Shown one piece after another: positions 48,390-60,030 of a stretch of 64,000 nt of DNA; the stretch's first letter is position 1; the number at the start of each line of letters is the position of its first letter. Origin of the DNA: Ischnura elegans (Eukaryota; Arthropoda; Insecta; Odonata; Coenagrionidae); the NCBI RefSeq assembly GCF_921293095.1, contig NC_060258.1, positions 7,640,607 to 7,704,606 of the forward strand. The letters run 5' to 3'. The notes under the pieces are model-generated. The model worked only from the letters and a program-made list of their open reading frames with translations, was not told the origin of the DNA and made no database searches. A program made the position numbers and the translations under genes.

Positions 48390-49030
48390 TTAACAGTAGA
48401 ACCGATGAACTTTCCAACTCCACCAAAACCGCGGCATTGGACTTTTTTGTCCAATTTTCAAAACACCTTGATCCTGTCATGTTTAAGTATAATTGACGGT
48501 TTTTTGTGGTTTGTGTGAACAAAGCACGTGTTTAGGTAATGTTTAAAACGTTTTATTAAGTATAGCTAGGAGCACAGTAAACTTATTTTGACGTGTTGGT
48601 TGCAAGGTCAGACCTGCAGACGCGCCGGGCAGAGGTGACGCGGCCGGCGCTGCGTGAGTAGCCGGCCGACGCAGTGCACAGATTTTTCCCTTCTGCGCTT
48701 CTAACTGGCAGAATAACAGTTTTTATTCACCGATCCCCTTCGTAATAAACTGTTATTATGCTAAATACAAAATATGTGTACAAAAAACTGTAATTGTATG
48801 TTTTCCCCATATGGGACAAAAAAGTCCCATACCGCGGTTCTAGGTAAATCGTCAATTGTCTCGTGAAGAAACATCGCACAATATTTTCAATATGACCATT
48901 GGAAAGAGGATACAAAATGAGTAAAAGTTAGTGCATTTCAAAAGGATCAAACCACTAGTACATGAATGGCAAACATTTGCAAAGGGCGATGGGACAAAAA
49001 GTCCCGCTCGCGGTTCTCATGCTAAATAAT
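48390..49030. repeat. Triplicate GGGACAAAAAAGTCCC hairpins, possible piggyBac-type MITE
   Basis: Three related palindromes occur: TTGGACTTTTTTGTCCAA near 48437, ATGGGACAAAAAAGTCCCAT near 48811 and GGGACAAAAAGTCCC near 48991, each next to a CGCGG motif. TTAACAGTAGAACCG at 48390-48404 and CGGTTCTAGGTAA at about 48834-48846 could be the ends of a small element whose right TTAA has mutated. A CpG-rich patch lies at 48620-48670. Confidence 0.5.
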
Positions 49031-49689
49031 GGTCAATTTGCCTTAAGGTGAGCGAGAGAGTTTTGTATGAGACGGTTATGAGATATTAATGATTCTTTAA
49101 GTAGCCTGATTTAGTTTTATTCGTTTTCAGTCGCAGAGTACTTAAATGAGTACCAAAATTGGCCGAAGCTCCGGACTTCCCTTACACACAATCTCTACAT
49201 TTTTGCTATTCCAAAAATGCATAGATATGTTGATAGTGTCAGAGGTTCAGAAATAATAGGTCACCGGTTAAAAGCGCCATGGCCCTTCCTACAATTTAAA
49301 ACTTAATAACATTCAATGGAAATCCAAGCAAAAAAGACCTATTTAAACCTAAAAGTTTGGTTGCAAACATATTATTTTACACCACTTACCAAACAAATGA
49401 AAATACTCAGCCTAGAAATCTTGCATTCATCATCTTAGGCCTGGGGCTTCTCATGCTTAAAAAATATAAAACAAATTCTTTACGCAAAATATTACATTTA
49501 AAATAAAGTCATCTCAAGACAGGGTCCTAGCATTGCATGACCACGTATTAAAAATGTAAAATTTTCGTTGAATCTACCTTCATTTATCGAAGGGATGTCA
49601 GGAGGTTGACTGCCAATGGATCGGAGACACTCTAGCATTGTTCGAAATTAATATGGAAATGGAATTCCCAACATTTCTCAGTGGGACCA
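49031..49689. other. Intergenic, nothing recognised
   Basis: AT-rich sequence without supported coding or repeat features. Confidence 0.5.
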
Positions 49690-49850
49690 CCCCAGCTAGC
49701 ACACGGGAGACTGGCTCCCCCGAATCCTTAGAGACTGTCTACAGAAACCAAAGAGACCGTCTCCCTGAAGCGGTTATTGTCTCCGGAGACAAGGAGACGG
49801 CCGGACGATACGATGACGAAATGTCCGCACTGGCCAGGAGACGGTCGCTT
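49690..49850. repeat. GAGAC/GTCTC-rich cluster
   Basis: Within 160 bp, GGAGAC, GAGACTG, GAGACCGTCTCC, TGTCTCCGGAGACA, GGAGACGG and GGAGACGGTCGC occur in both orientations, ending in a T9 run. The density of the pentamer and its complement is far above the surroundings. Possibly a fragment of a repeat with internal palindromes. Confidence 0.5.
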
Positions 49851-52289
49851 TTTTTTTATCGACGCGCCACCACGCGATAAGTTTGCAAACTAGGTACGAG
49901 AATAGTGAACCGGTTTCGCCATCTAGTGGCATAATTAAGTACTACTAGCGTTACGGCGACCCCCGCCCCCTATTTGACTTAATACACGTAGAAAATGGGT
50001 AACCATACCACTTATAAACCGTGGCACATGCAAACTACAACCTCACCTGAAAAAAGCATATTACTTACGGAATTTGTAACACAGGGCAGCTTTCAGTATT
50101 GATGAGAATTGATAAACAAAAATAACAACATACAATTAGCATAGGAAAAGGCAAAAAAATTTGATATTTTCAAATATTGGTTTATTTACAAAATAATTCA
50201 CAAGAGGCCATATCAGATCATGACGGATATCCTCTATCTATTATTTAAGGGAATCCAGGAGTATCAATCACCATATAGATCAGTTTATCCATTTTGTTCT
50301 TCATATATAGTTATGGAAATGATATTAATAGAGAAATGAATGTATGAGGAACAAAGACAAAAAAATTGAAAGGAATAGCTAACATAGACGTTTTTGGTTC
50401 ATGTTTCATGAATTGTGATGTTCTACAGTTAAAGAAAAGGGAATAGTTTTCACAATTGAACAAATACCAGAATGTATGCATTAGGTTATCAAACATTATC
50501 ATATTTGATGTTTACTAACACTACAACATAATGAAAGTAAACATACGATTTCAAACAAAAAAATCCCTCAGCCAATCACGAGTAATGATCTTGAAGGTTG
50601 ATTAACACTTATAAATTAGACTGCCAAACTATTAGAATAACTGTGTTAATATTTAACTTTCAAGGCAAATCTCAGAGAAAAAGCAGGCAGCGAATGTAAC
50701 ATGAGTAAGGTTGATCTCCTGTGTTGCATGATACTGCCTGTTATGGTTGGACTAGTCAGAGAGCAGAACTCGCAGGATTAAGGCTTTTCCCTGATAAGTG
50801 TACGGTTGTGCTCATTATCATGAGCATTCTGATTAAAAGACTTGCAGTAAAGGCTGCATGAAACATGCTGCAACATATTTTTCGAAGTAAAAAGATATTT
50901 AGAATACATTTTTGAAGGTTGACGGGATAGTTAGAAAACAATTAGGAGGGATTTAAGAGGTATTTCTCTTAGACAAAGAGTTGACGTCCTTAGCTTGAAG
51001 TTGAGAGGACATGACAGAAAAGTTTAGGGATGGAAAGGGTAGAAAAGGGAGACTGTTTGCAACACCTACATTTTTGTATTTTTAAACGTATCATTTTTGC
51101 CATGGAAATTTTTAACTGCCCACGTTTTTCGCAGTTAACTCAATAAAAAGACATATTCAGCATGAGATTTAAATTTCGAATTCCCACCATAATGTTTTGT
51201 AGCTTACCGCAGGTACTTGGTGATATCACGTTCCATGTACCTTGCGTCATAACTGTAACACAGTTGACAAATTAACCCTCTCGGGCAGTCTCCTCCTGGA
51301 GATCAGAATGGTGGTCCAGCTCAACTCCATCATGTTTTACCTGAGAGAATTCCATCATGTATGGTTAATTAAAGTTGGAGTTGCAGCGACTCTTGTGGAC
51401 AATAAAGTGGCAGTTTCCCTTGCCTTTCACATTGTAGTACTACAGCTGTTTAGGTATATGTTCCCACGCCTGCAGTGAAACGAGGGTCGCCGTGCAGACC
51501 ACTGTGGTCTCCACCCTTACTCATATGAAGAATAGCTGCTGCCTTCACCCCCAGGTGATGTGAGGCACAAATAGGGGAAGCCTCCCAACGCCAAATCACG
51601 GCATCTTCACAGGCTTTATGTATCATTTAGATAGCCTATCTTGGCCGGGGATAGACTCATATCAGCTCGGGGTCATGCCGCTTTTTGTCCACAACTGATT
51701 TTTCGACAAGTTAACTTTCTTATATGGCCACTAAACTTTATATCTTAAGTTTTACCCAACATACGCAACACAGCAGATGTACTCGGTGGATTATAGCTCA
51801 GCCTCGACCGAAAACAAAAAAGTATGAATAAAGTTGCAAATATTTTAAGAATGAAAATAAATAACATTAAATTGGCAAACTCGGACATGAGCCTATTGTA
51901 ATGCAATAATATCGCATTATTTATAATATGCGGACACAATACTGATTATTTCAACCAAGCATAATCAAAAGACACATGATACATTCCATGAAAATTCAGA
52001 ACCACTTATGAAATGACTATAGAGGCTGGGCCTTGAGCAATACACCCTGGAGTGAATATAAATGTCGTCTCCAATCAAAAATGTGGAATGCAGGCTGCTT
52101 CATCCCAATCTGCCAGACTGACTGTACCCTTTTCTGCAACTACTTTCCTCCAATATTCACTTAAAAAATCTAAAAATACATGACTTGGTGCATTCTTCAT
52201 GCATTCACATAGATTGCCAATAATCCCTGTTGGAACTAAACTATCATTCATTTCTCGATGTGTAGGCAAGAATTAACTATTGGGCTCTT
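49851..52289. other. Intergenic, nothing recognised
   Basis: 2.4 kb with scattered short frames and no recognised domain or RNA gene. Confidence 0.5.
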
Positions 52290-53060
52290 AGGTGCATATT
52301 AGCATGATGTTGAATTGGAAACATTTGTAACATTTATATGAATTATCCTGTCCCCGAGCAAACGTGTTGCATCCACGAAGGTGACTTACCCGAGTGAAAT
52401 CATCACAGCATACACAACATGAATAATGTCTCTCACTAGTGTGACGATGTGGCAGTAGAGGTTGGAACAAAAAGTGAAATAAATAGCACAAACTTAGCAT
52501 GAATAATGTTTCAAAGCCTTTCATGTACACATGTGGTGGTCAAGGCCTTTCCTTGCAGTGATGGATTGATGCAGGCTTTGCATAAAAATAGCTGCTCTTA
52601 CATGTGAGCATGCATATGACTGTGAAGGTAAGCACTCACATCAGAATATATACAACAAATGTTAAATTGATAAGTTTTATCTTCTCTTTGTGTAAGAACA
52701 TGTAACTAAGTCGTATTACGAGTGAAACAGTTGCTGCAGATGTTGCAAAAATAAATATCCAATTGGGTGTGCACACATGTCCATTTTAATAGGCTCTCTT
52801 TGTCACCGCACGAATAACAACATTCCTCAGTGTTGTTTCGCACGTGACTGTTGAGAAATCACCTCAGAGTGAATGTTGTTTTTGCAAATTCTGCATGAAG
52901 AAAGTCTCTCTCCTGAGTACGTTCGAAGGTATCCAACCAGAAAGTTGCTCACAGGAAAACAATTATCACACCTTCTAAACGAATAAGGATTCTCCCCCGA
53001 GTGTGTACGAAAAAGTGTCGCTACGTCGCCCTTTCTCGAGAAAGACTTTTCAAACTCGTT
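52290..53060 (-). pseudogene. Fossil zinc-finger array downstream of the minus-strand gene
   Basis: Directly after the stop at 53061-53063 the same frame continues as damaged fingers: NEFEKSFSRKGDVATLFRTH, ENPYSFRRCDNC, RLSSCRICKNN. After further stops come FCNICSNCFTRNTT, QFNICCIYSDVSAYLHSH and, at 52288-52440, HYSCCVCCDDFTRVSHL. At least six or seven finger relics with progressively lost Cys/His residues extend over about 770 bp. Confidence 0.85.
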
Positions 53061-54844
53061 TCATGAAAAAGGTTTCTTTCCTGAATGCGTACGTACATGT
53101 CTAACTAAGTGGCTCTTATTCGAGAAAGACTTTTCACACAAGTTGCAAGTATAAGGTCTCTCTCCCGTGTGTGAACGGATGTGTGCATTGAGGCTGCCTC
53201 TCTGGGTAAAAGACTTGGAGCAAATTGTACAAGAATAAGGCTTCTCTCCCGTGTGTGAACGAATATGTGTAACTAAGTGGCTCTTATTCAAGAAAGACTT
53301 TTCACACTCGCTACAAGAATAGGGTTTCTCTCCCGTGTGTGTACGGATGTGTGAATTGAGGCTGCCTTTCTCACTAAAAGACTTAGAGCAAATTGTACAA
53401 GAAAAAGGTTTCTCTCCCGTGTGTGTACGAATGTGTGAAACTAAGTGTCTCTTATTTGAGAAAGACTTTTCACAATAGTTGCAAGAATGAGGTCTCTCTC
53501 CCTTGTGTGTACGGGTATGTGCATTGAGGCTGCCTCGCTCAGTTAAACACTTGGAGCATATGCTACAAGAATAAGGCTTCTCCCCCGTGTGCGTGCGTAT
53601 GTGTCTAACTAAGGCGCTCTCATCCGAGTAGGACTTTTCACACTCGTTGCATGGAAAAGGTTTCTCTCCCGTGTGTGTACGAATATGACGAACTAAGTGG
53701 TACTTGCTCGTGAAAGACTTTTCACACTCGATGCATGAAAAATGTCTATCTCCCTTGTGTGTACGGATATGTGCATTGAAGATCCGTTTCCGAGTAAAAG
53801 ACTTGGAGCATATGCCACAAGAATAAAGTTTGCCTCCCGTGTGCTTACGTACATGTCTAACTAAGCTGCTCATATCCGAGAAAGACTTTTCACACCCATT
53901 GCAAGAAAAAGGTTTCTCTCCCGTGTGTATACGAACATGACGAACTAAGCAGTACTTATTCATAAAAGACTTTTTACACTCGATACATGAAAAAGGTCTT
54001 TCTCCCGTGTGTGAACGCATGTGGGAAACAAGGTCATTAGACCGCGAGAAGGACTTGTTGCAGACTGAACACAAATAAGGTTTCTCCCCCGTGTGCGTGC
54101 GTACGTGTCTAACCAAGGCGCTCTCATCCGAGAAAGACTTTTCACACTCATTGCATGAAAAATGTCTCTTTCCTGTGTGTGAACGCATGTGGGAAACAAG
54201 GTCATTATGCAGAGAGAAGGACTTTTTGCAGATTGAGCACGAATAAGATTTCTCTGCGATTGATGACTCTGCTACAGCATCAAAATTATGAGCAACAGAA
54301 TGACTTTTTGTGTGTTTGATTAGCTCATTTTTGTCGTTGAATGCATCTCTGCAGCAAAATGAATTTTTGTTTGACCTGTTACTGCTCCTAGGATTGTTGA
54401 GCGAGCAATTAGGCATCTCCTCCTTGTCTCCCACGAGGGTCTCACAGCCATTTCTTTCATCTCTATTGATTCTGATATTCCTAAGGCTATTCATAGTATT
54501 TGGTGCATCAAAACCACCTTTATCTCCAAAAAATGTCTTTGCACCTCCGGTTCCACTGAGTTCATGTGATTTGTTGTTTCTCACATTGCATTGTCTATTA
54601 TCAGGAATTGAGCTATTTGTTTGTATTTTCTTGCCAGTATCTAGAGCACCACATTTTTCTAAGTCTTCATCCATCAGGTTTCTTTCTGTCTTTACTAGGG
54701 ATGCTCCAGCGTTGATGTCACTTTGTGTCACCAACGCTGTGGTACCATTGCATTCATCATTTGAATAACTCCTTAAATTTCCCTCCGCAGGCAGATATGA
54801 TGTTGATGTTGTTTGAATGGGCATTCTATCGGTTGTTTGGACCC
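53061..54844 (-). CDS. Terminal exon of a paralogous C2H2 zinc-finger gene
   Basis: Acceptor TTTTCTAG on the minus strand; the exon starts at 54844 in phase 1 (GG then [10 protein letters not shown]), the same phase and context as exon 9 of the plus-strand gene. An internal ATG at 54824 is not the likely start, since the frame is open to the acceptor. The linker ([28 protein letters not shown]) is homologous to exon 9. A first finger is defective ([16 protein letters not shown] lacks the normal Cys spacing), then 14 intact C2H2 fingers follow, largely alternating ICSKSF...LNAH and ECEKSF...LVRH types. It stops at TGA where the next finger has Cys (TGC) in other units. Upstream exons, including any ZAD, were not found in the window. 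Confidence 0.88.
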
Positions 54845-56439
54845 CTAGAAAAGAATTTCAAATGACAACTATCATAGTTAAACATGAAAACTAAGATTCC
54901 TACACCTACTATTCAAAAGTTATATAATGGATGAATAAAGTCATAATTCACTGGGTTAAAATCTAGCCTTGCTTGGACTTGAAACCAGAAACAAAAATAA
55001 ACCGAAAATGAATAGATGGGAAAAAATTGGGAAAGAAACGCAAAACATATAAACGTCTAAGGCAACAGGAATCATTATAACCCATCGTATTAATACATAA
55101 GTCAAAACACATGCACACCACACATCTGACCTACAATTGATGAAGAAGAATAAAATCAGGCCACTTTAAGAATTAGTCCTTTTTATGGCAGACTGTGATT
55201 TAAACCTATTTTCTTTATTTTGAATTGTCCTAAGGTAGATATTTAAAAAATACAAATTAATTTACTATTCAATTCAATATCTTATGATTGGCAAATATTT
55301 TGTACATTAAAACATCACTCAATCAACCAATTAAAAATTAAAATCGTAAATTTTGTGGCACTACAGACGAACATCTTGTAAATATTTTTTTTAATTATTC
55401 TTGAATTATTTTTCATAAAACTATTAAACATTTAAAGCTTAAAGCACTAAAATAACCAAAATAACTATCGGGTAACCAAATATCCTTAACTGTATCGAGA
55501 TAAACAATCGTTTGGTGGCGTATCGGGGTTACATATTTCAGGATTGCACAGACGCCTCAGCTCTTATAGCACCAACTCAAGGCCGCTTGCACCCCCACTA
55601 CCTTTCCATGCAGATGAGGCAATAAAGAAGGTCACTTGCCAAGGTACCCATAACAGTAACTCAGATGTGTGAAACACTGTGTCCTCGTCAATGCAGAGAA
55701 ATGTCATACAAAATTTGTTGCATATTTATAAGCAATGCTGACAAAAAAAATTACACTGGCGTAAGGCAAAGTCATGTGGCCAAGTCACACCGGCTTCCTT
55801 TCTTGCTCTTATTATGCTAACCATGTGCCAATTACTAAAACTGTGTGATATTTTCGAGGACTAAATGATGTACAGCTACTAATACCAGGTGCATAATATG
55901 CCATCATATGATAAATGGCATACGGTTGAAACACTATCGCCCACCTTTGTGCCCCACCTGCCTACTAAAGAGTTAAAGGGTTGGGATGCAACATTATGGG
56001 CAGTCACAAGAATCCTCTCCTGCCAGCGCCTACACTAGGAAAAAATTTCCACGCTATGAACAGTATAAGAATGTTTGGAGTCTATCAGCTTCATTTTAGA
56101 GTAGAGTCACCGTTGTGTTTTTCATTACTCAGATTTGGGAGACAACTCAACGGTGTGCTCTTACTTTATGCCTGCTAATGCACTTGAGCCTCTATCTCTA
56201 TCTAAACATATGTCCATGGACAACTTATTGCGTTACCAATATTTTTAAACCAAATTTAGTATTTGTTTTAAATAATTTAACCTTCTAAAAATTACTAAGC
56301 TCTTTTGAGCATTTTGGATTTTTAAACTGATTTGTAGTGGAGGGAAGTTTTAATTTACTCTTCCTAAGCGCCTCTAATCTCCTCGTCTTCCTGTAGATTT
56401 CCTCCCCGTAGAGGCTAATGAAGGGGCTCTTGGCTTAAT
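54845..56439. other. Presumed intron or intergenic sequence upstream of the minus-strand gene
   Basis: No exon matching exons 1-8 of the plus-strand gene could be recognised here by eye. Mostly AT-rich; a short GC-richer patch at 55510-55620 has no feature I can name. Confidence 0.5.
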
Positions 56440-56870
56440 TCCTGGCAGAAGCACTTCAACCCTTCACTGGAAACTCGTCATCCTTCGAGAAGAATTCAAC
56501 GCACTTCATTGAACGTCTTCAAGAAACTACTGTGAAGAATGGAGATCTGCTAGTAAGCTTCGACATTGTGTCTCTTTTTACCAACGTACCCATTAACGAC
56601 TCCATCAAGATCATGGAAAAGCTCATCGATAACGGATTACCCAAAGATTTTACCAGGCTTGTGGAGCATTGTCTTCCAAATTCATTCTTTTCGTGGAATG
56701 GCCGTTACTACGAACAGAGTGATGGCGCTGCTATGGGATCTCCACTGTCTCCTGTGATCACCAATCTGTTTATGGAGGAATTTGAGAATTCAGTGCTGAC
56801 TTCTTACAAAAAGAAACCAACCCTCTGGATCCGATACGTGGACGACACATTTGTCATCAGGCCACATTAA
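56440..56870 (+). pseudogene. Penelope-like RT, palm region
   Basis: Open from about FLAEALQPFTGNSSSF (56441) through DLLVSFDIVSLFTNVP (RT motif with the first catalytic Asp), GAAMGSPLSPVITNLFMEEF and LWIRYVDDTFVI (YVDD box near 56836-56847). This set is characteristic of Penelope/GIY-YIG retroelements. It is cut at CCACA by the TTAA of the piggyBac insertion (56867-56870). Confidence 0.9.
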
Positions 56871-57178
56871 CCCATTAATGCCCAGAAGATTTTTTTCTAA
56901 AAATTTTACTTTTTTTGCTTAAATTATGATTAGGCATCATACCTGATGCGGGAAAAAATATTTTAAAAAATCTCTAACATTTCCATAGTACTTAATCCTA
57001 CACGTATCTTAAGATACATCTGGGCACTTAAGGGGTCAAAAATGCCCATTATCATTTAATTGTGTTTATGCACGTTTTTGCCATATAATTCATTACCCAT
57101 GCCTTCATCAGTAGTTTTTAATACTTGAATTTGAATTATTATGCATCAAAGAATATAATTTTGAGTATTATTATAGTA

Positions 57179-57910
57179 TTATAACGTGAACAATTTACAT
57201 TTGCATTTTGAAATTTTACAGCAGTCTGATATTGTATCAGAGTTTTTTATACCGTATCCATCCCTGTACAACTGATACATGCAAGTCTCATCTGAAATAT
57301 TTGAACCACCATTTTTATTCCTAATTGTTGTCCGGTAATTTGCCAGGAATTGATCACACAGATCCACTCCACCCATGTGAGAATTGTAGTCCGCGATCGC
57401 CACTGGCATTTCGGAAACAATAACAAACAGGAGTTTTCATTTTTTTATGTATGCTAATAGTAATCAATTCTGATATGAATAAGTTGTCAGCAGATATGTT
57501 TGTACCTGGTGGTAATTTTCACTAATCCACTAGTCCTAATAGTACATCTCCTTGACCAAGATCTGTTCTCTGAAGGTTGGCTACAGCTTGATAAAGGTTG
57601 ACTTGATTCGAAAATACACCATAATTTTAACCATAATCTTACTCGTTTCCCTCTAATACATTGCTTGCAGCCATATCTACCATAGTAGAGGTTGGATGAT
57701 TCATCCACCAAACAGTATTCTCCAGCGCTTACAATTTTGAAAGTCTAGTTCAAAACCTCAAACTAAGGTTGAACTTTATATAGCCTATCCTTGCCATCAT
57801 TCTTCCCATTATAATAATTATCTGCCAGATGCAGAAACCTTAACATTTCTTCAAACCTGTTCCTTCGCATTGACTGAGAAAGTATTTAGATGGTGCAGTC
57901 TGGAGATGAC
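57179..57910 (-). pseudogene. piggyBac transposase fragments (DDE_Tnp_1_7)
   Basis: Three minus-strand segments in order: MRRNRFEEMLRFLHLADN with DRLYKVQP (about 57900-57770), VDESSNLYYGRYGCKQCIRG with KRVRLWLKLWC (about 57715-57600), and YNSHMGGVDLCDQFLANYRT (about 57395-57330). All are hallmark piggyBac blocks. Intervening catalytic segments are missing or out of frame and stops occur between blocks. Confidence 0.85.
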
Positions 57911-58483
57911 CTCCGATAAAGCCATCAACTAAGTAGACGGTGACCAGAGAGAGGCAATATTCCAAACACTTCATAAATCACTTCGATTTGTACGTACTAA
58001 GAATATACTAACATTTTTTAACAATTGATCATAAAATTTGTCTTGAATTTTATCTGCTGACAGCACTGATGTTAGAGCTATTTCAGATTTGTTTCACCTC
58101 TGCTCCATCACTAAGGTACGTCTTCTCTTCTCAGCGATAAATGGGAGCCCCTATGCTGTTTTCTTGACTTATATAGCAAGCGGTGTGCAACAAAAGTAAC
58201 AAAAAAGTATTTACAGAAGAGACGGTTGAAAAGTCTTTAAAGCGCAGATTCCTCCTTATGTCAGGTATATCTTTCGGAGACTCGAATTTGAATACAAAGT
58301 ACAGGGTTTTTGGTGATGGAGCGTAGTACAAAGTTTCTTTATCAATGTTCACCAAAGTTGCTTATTTCGTACACTGATTTCCGGCTTGCAAATTGGATAT
58401 TATTGCCAGGGGAAAGTTGAACGAGAAACAAAGTAATCAATCCATTCCACCGTCGGCGATACAGAATACAAGTAATGCCATGG

Positions 58484-58794
58484 CAGTGGCAGAAACATAT
58501 ATATGGGGGGCGAAGGGGGAGCACGCCCCCCTCTTACGTGGCCACCCACATTGCCAAACGGGGCAGAACTACAATTGTAACTCTTTCATATCATAAGATG
58601 GCATTGCCTAGTATATATAATAATTATATAATATATATAATAATAATTCCTTGTTTATAATCATTTTAAATAATACTTTCCTAAACTTTGCACGTGACTT
58701 GATTATTTTTCATTACGATACAAGTAAAGATAGCTCAAGATATCTTTTGTGCCCCCCTTGAATTCTTTTCTGTATCCGCTACTGTGCCAGGATA
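58484..58794. mobile_element. hAT-type MITE, 311 bp, nested in piggyBac
   Basis: Left end CAGTGGCAGAAACA, right end in reverse complement CAGTAGCGGATACAG. The flanks TGCCATGG (58476-58483) and TGCCAGGA (58795-58802) agree at 6 of 8 bases. It has G-rich/C-rich blocks like the MITE at 10345-10531 (GGGGGGCGAAGGGGG with CACGCCCCCC). Confidence 0.65.
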
Positions 58795-59482
58795 GGCAAC
58801 TTGATAATGCGAGTTTTTGCATTTCCAGAAATCCAATACTGACTCATTTTCTGCTTCCAATGAAGGTACTTTATCACAATTCAAATGAGGATGCACAATA
58901 ATTCTGAGAAAATTCCTGTTTTGCTGTATTTACCTAATTGTTTAATATTATACTTCATGAAATGGCAGGAATATAAAACTGTCTTCGATCTATCGCATAA
59001 TTAGGTTTATAAAATTATTACTTATTCATCTAATCAATAAATAGAATGAAACATACCTATGAGTTAAAACTTGAATTTTTAGTACCACAAGTGCCCAGAC
59101 GTATCTTTAGATACGTCAAAACTTTACTGATTAGTTTTGTGATGAGCTTGAAAGAAAAACGAATATCTTTAAAAAGATAATATTCCTTATACATTTAAAA
59201 TAAATCAGGTAAAAAATGGATTCAGATAACTCAATGGTTTATGTGAAAATTTAATTTTCACAAGACCATAGCGTAGCGATTTCTGAGTAGTTCATGACCA
59301 GCCATGTGTAAGTAAGCATAAAAATTTCAAATATTGGCTTAAATAATCTAAATCTCTTGTATACCATTTAAAGACTTTATTCTGTCGTATTACGGAAAGA
59401 AATCGCATTAACAACAAACCACAGAGTATTTAGGAATTTTTAAAGTGTGACGTATCTAAAGATACGTCTGGGCATTAATGGG

Positions 59483-60030
59483 TTAAGGGCAAGAATTGGA
59501 GAATTTTCTACGAAACCTCAACAACCAACATGATTCAATCAAGTTCACCATGGAAGTGGAAAAGGACGGCTGCCTACCCTTTCTAGACGTACTGGTGACG
59601 AAGAAACGTAATGGAAAACTCGGCCATGGAGTCTACTGTAAGGCGACACATACGGACCGATACCTGCACGCCTCCTCACACCACCACCCTACTCAGAAGG
59701 CAGCTCTAATCTCGACATTAGTGCACAGAGCATACTCCATCTCTGACCAACTCTCACTTTCCGCGGAAAAACAACATTTGGTGACGGCCCTGGCCAGCAA
59801 TGGATATCACAGTGACATGGTCCTTAAAAGGACCACAAAGATAGAAATAAAACTCAAGAATAAGACACCAAGTCCTAAAACGGAGAAGCCCAATGCAGCG
59901 GGTTATGCGACAATCCCCTTTGTAGCTGGAACCAGTGAATAAATCGCGAGAATCCTAAAAAAAAAAAATTCGGCGTTACAACACGCTTCCACTTTGTTAA
60001 GAAGACTAGAGAACATCTTCCGACTCCTAA
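59483..60030 (+). pseudogene. Penelope-like RT, C-terminal part and linker
   Basis: Resumes after the TTAA with QELENFLRNLNNQHDSIKF, GCLPFLDVLVTKK, THTDRYLHASSHHHPTQKAA, and IPFVAGTSE followed by TAA (59940-59942). After a frameshift around the A10 run at 59957-59968 it continues TTRFHFVKKTREHLPTPN. It ends at the target site TTCCGACTCCTAA (60018-60030) of the LINE insertion. Confidence 0.87.

Larger units (their letters stand above)
56871..59482 (-). mobile_element. piggyBac transposon, 2612 bp, TTAA target duplication
   Basis: TTAA at 56867-56870 and 59483-59486 flank perfect 16-bp terminal inverted repeats CCCATTAATGCCCAGA. Near the ends are palindromes of the type ACGTATCTTTAGATACGT joined to TCTGGGCA (about 57000-57030, 59090-59118 and 59450-59475). 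The minus-strand transposase is in pieces. A small hAT-type MITE is nested at 58484-58794. Confidence 0.93.

Noticed and set aside
48025-48522. 165-codon minus-strand frame
   Set aside because: No recognisable domain, lies across possible transposon ends, and no splice or start context supports it.
54310-54768. 152-codon plus-strand frame
   Set aside because: Antisense shadow of the linker of the minus-strand zinc-finger exon.
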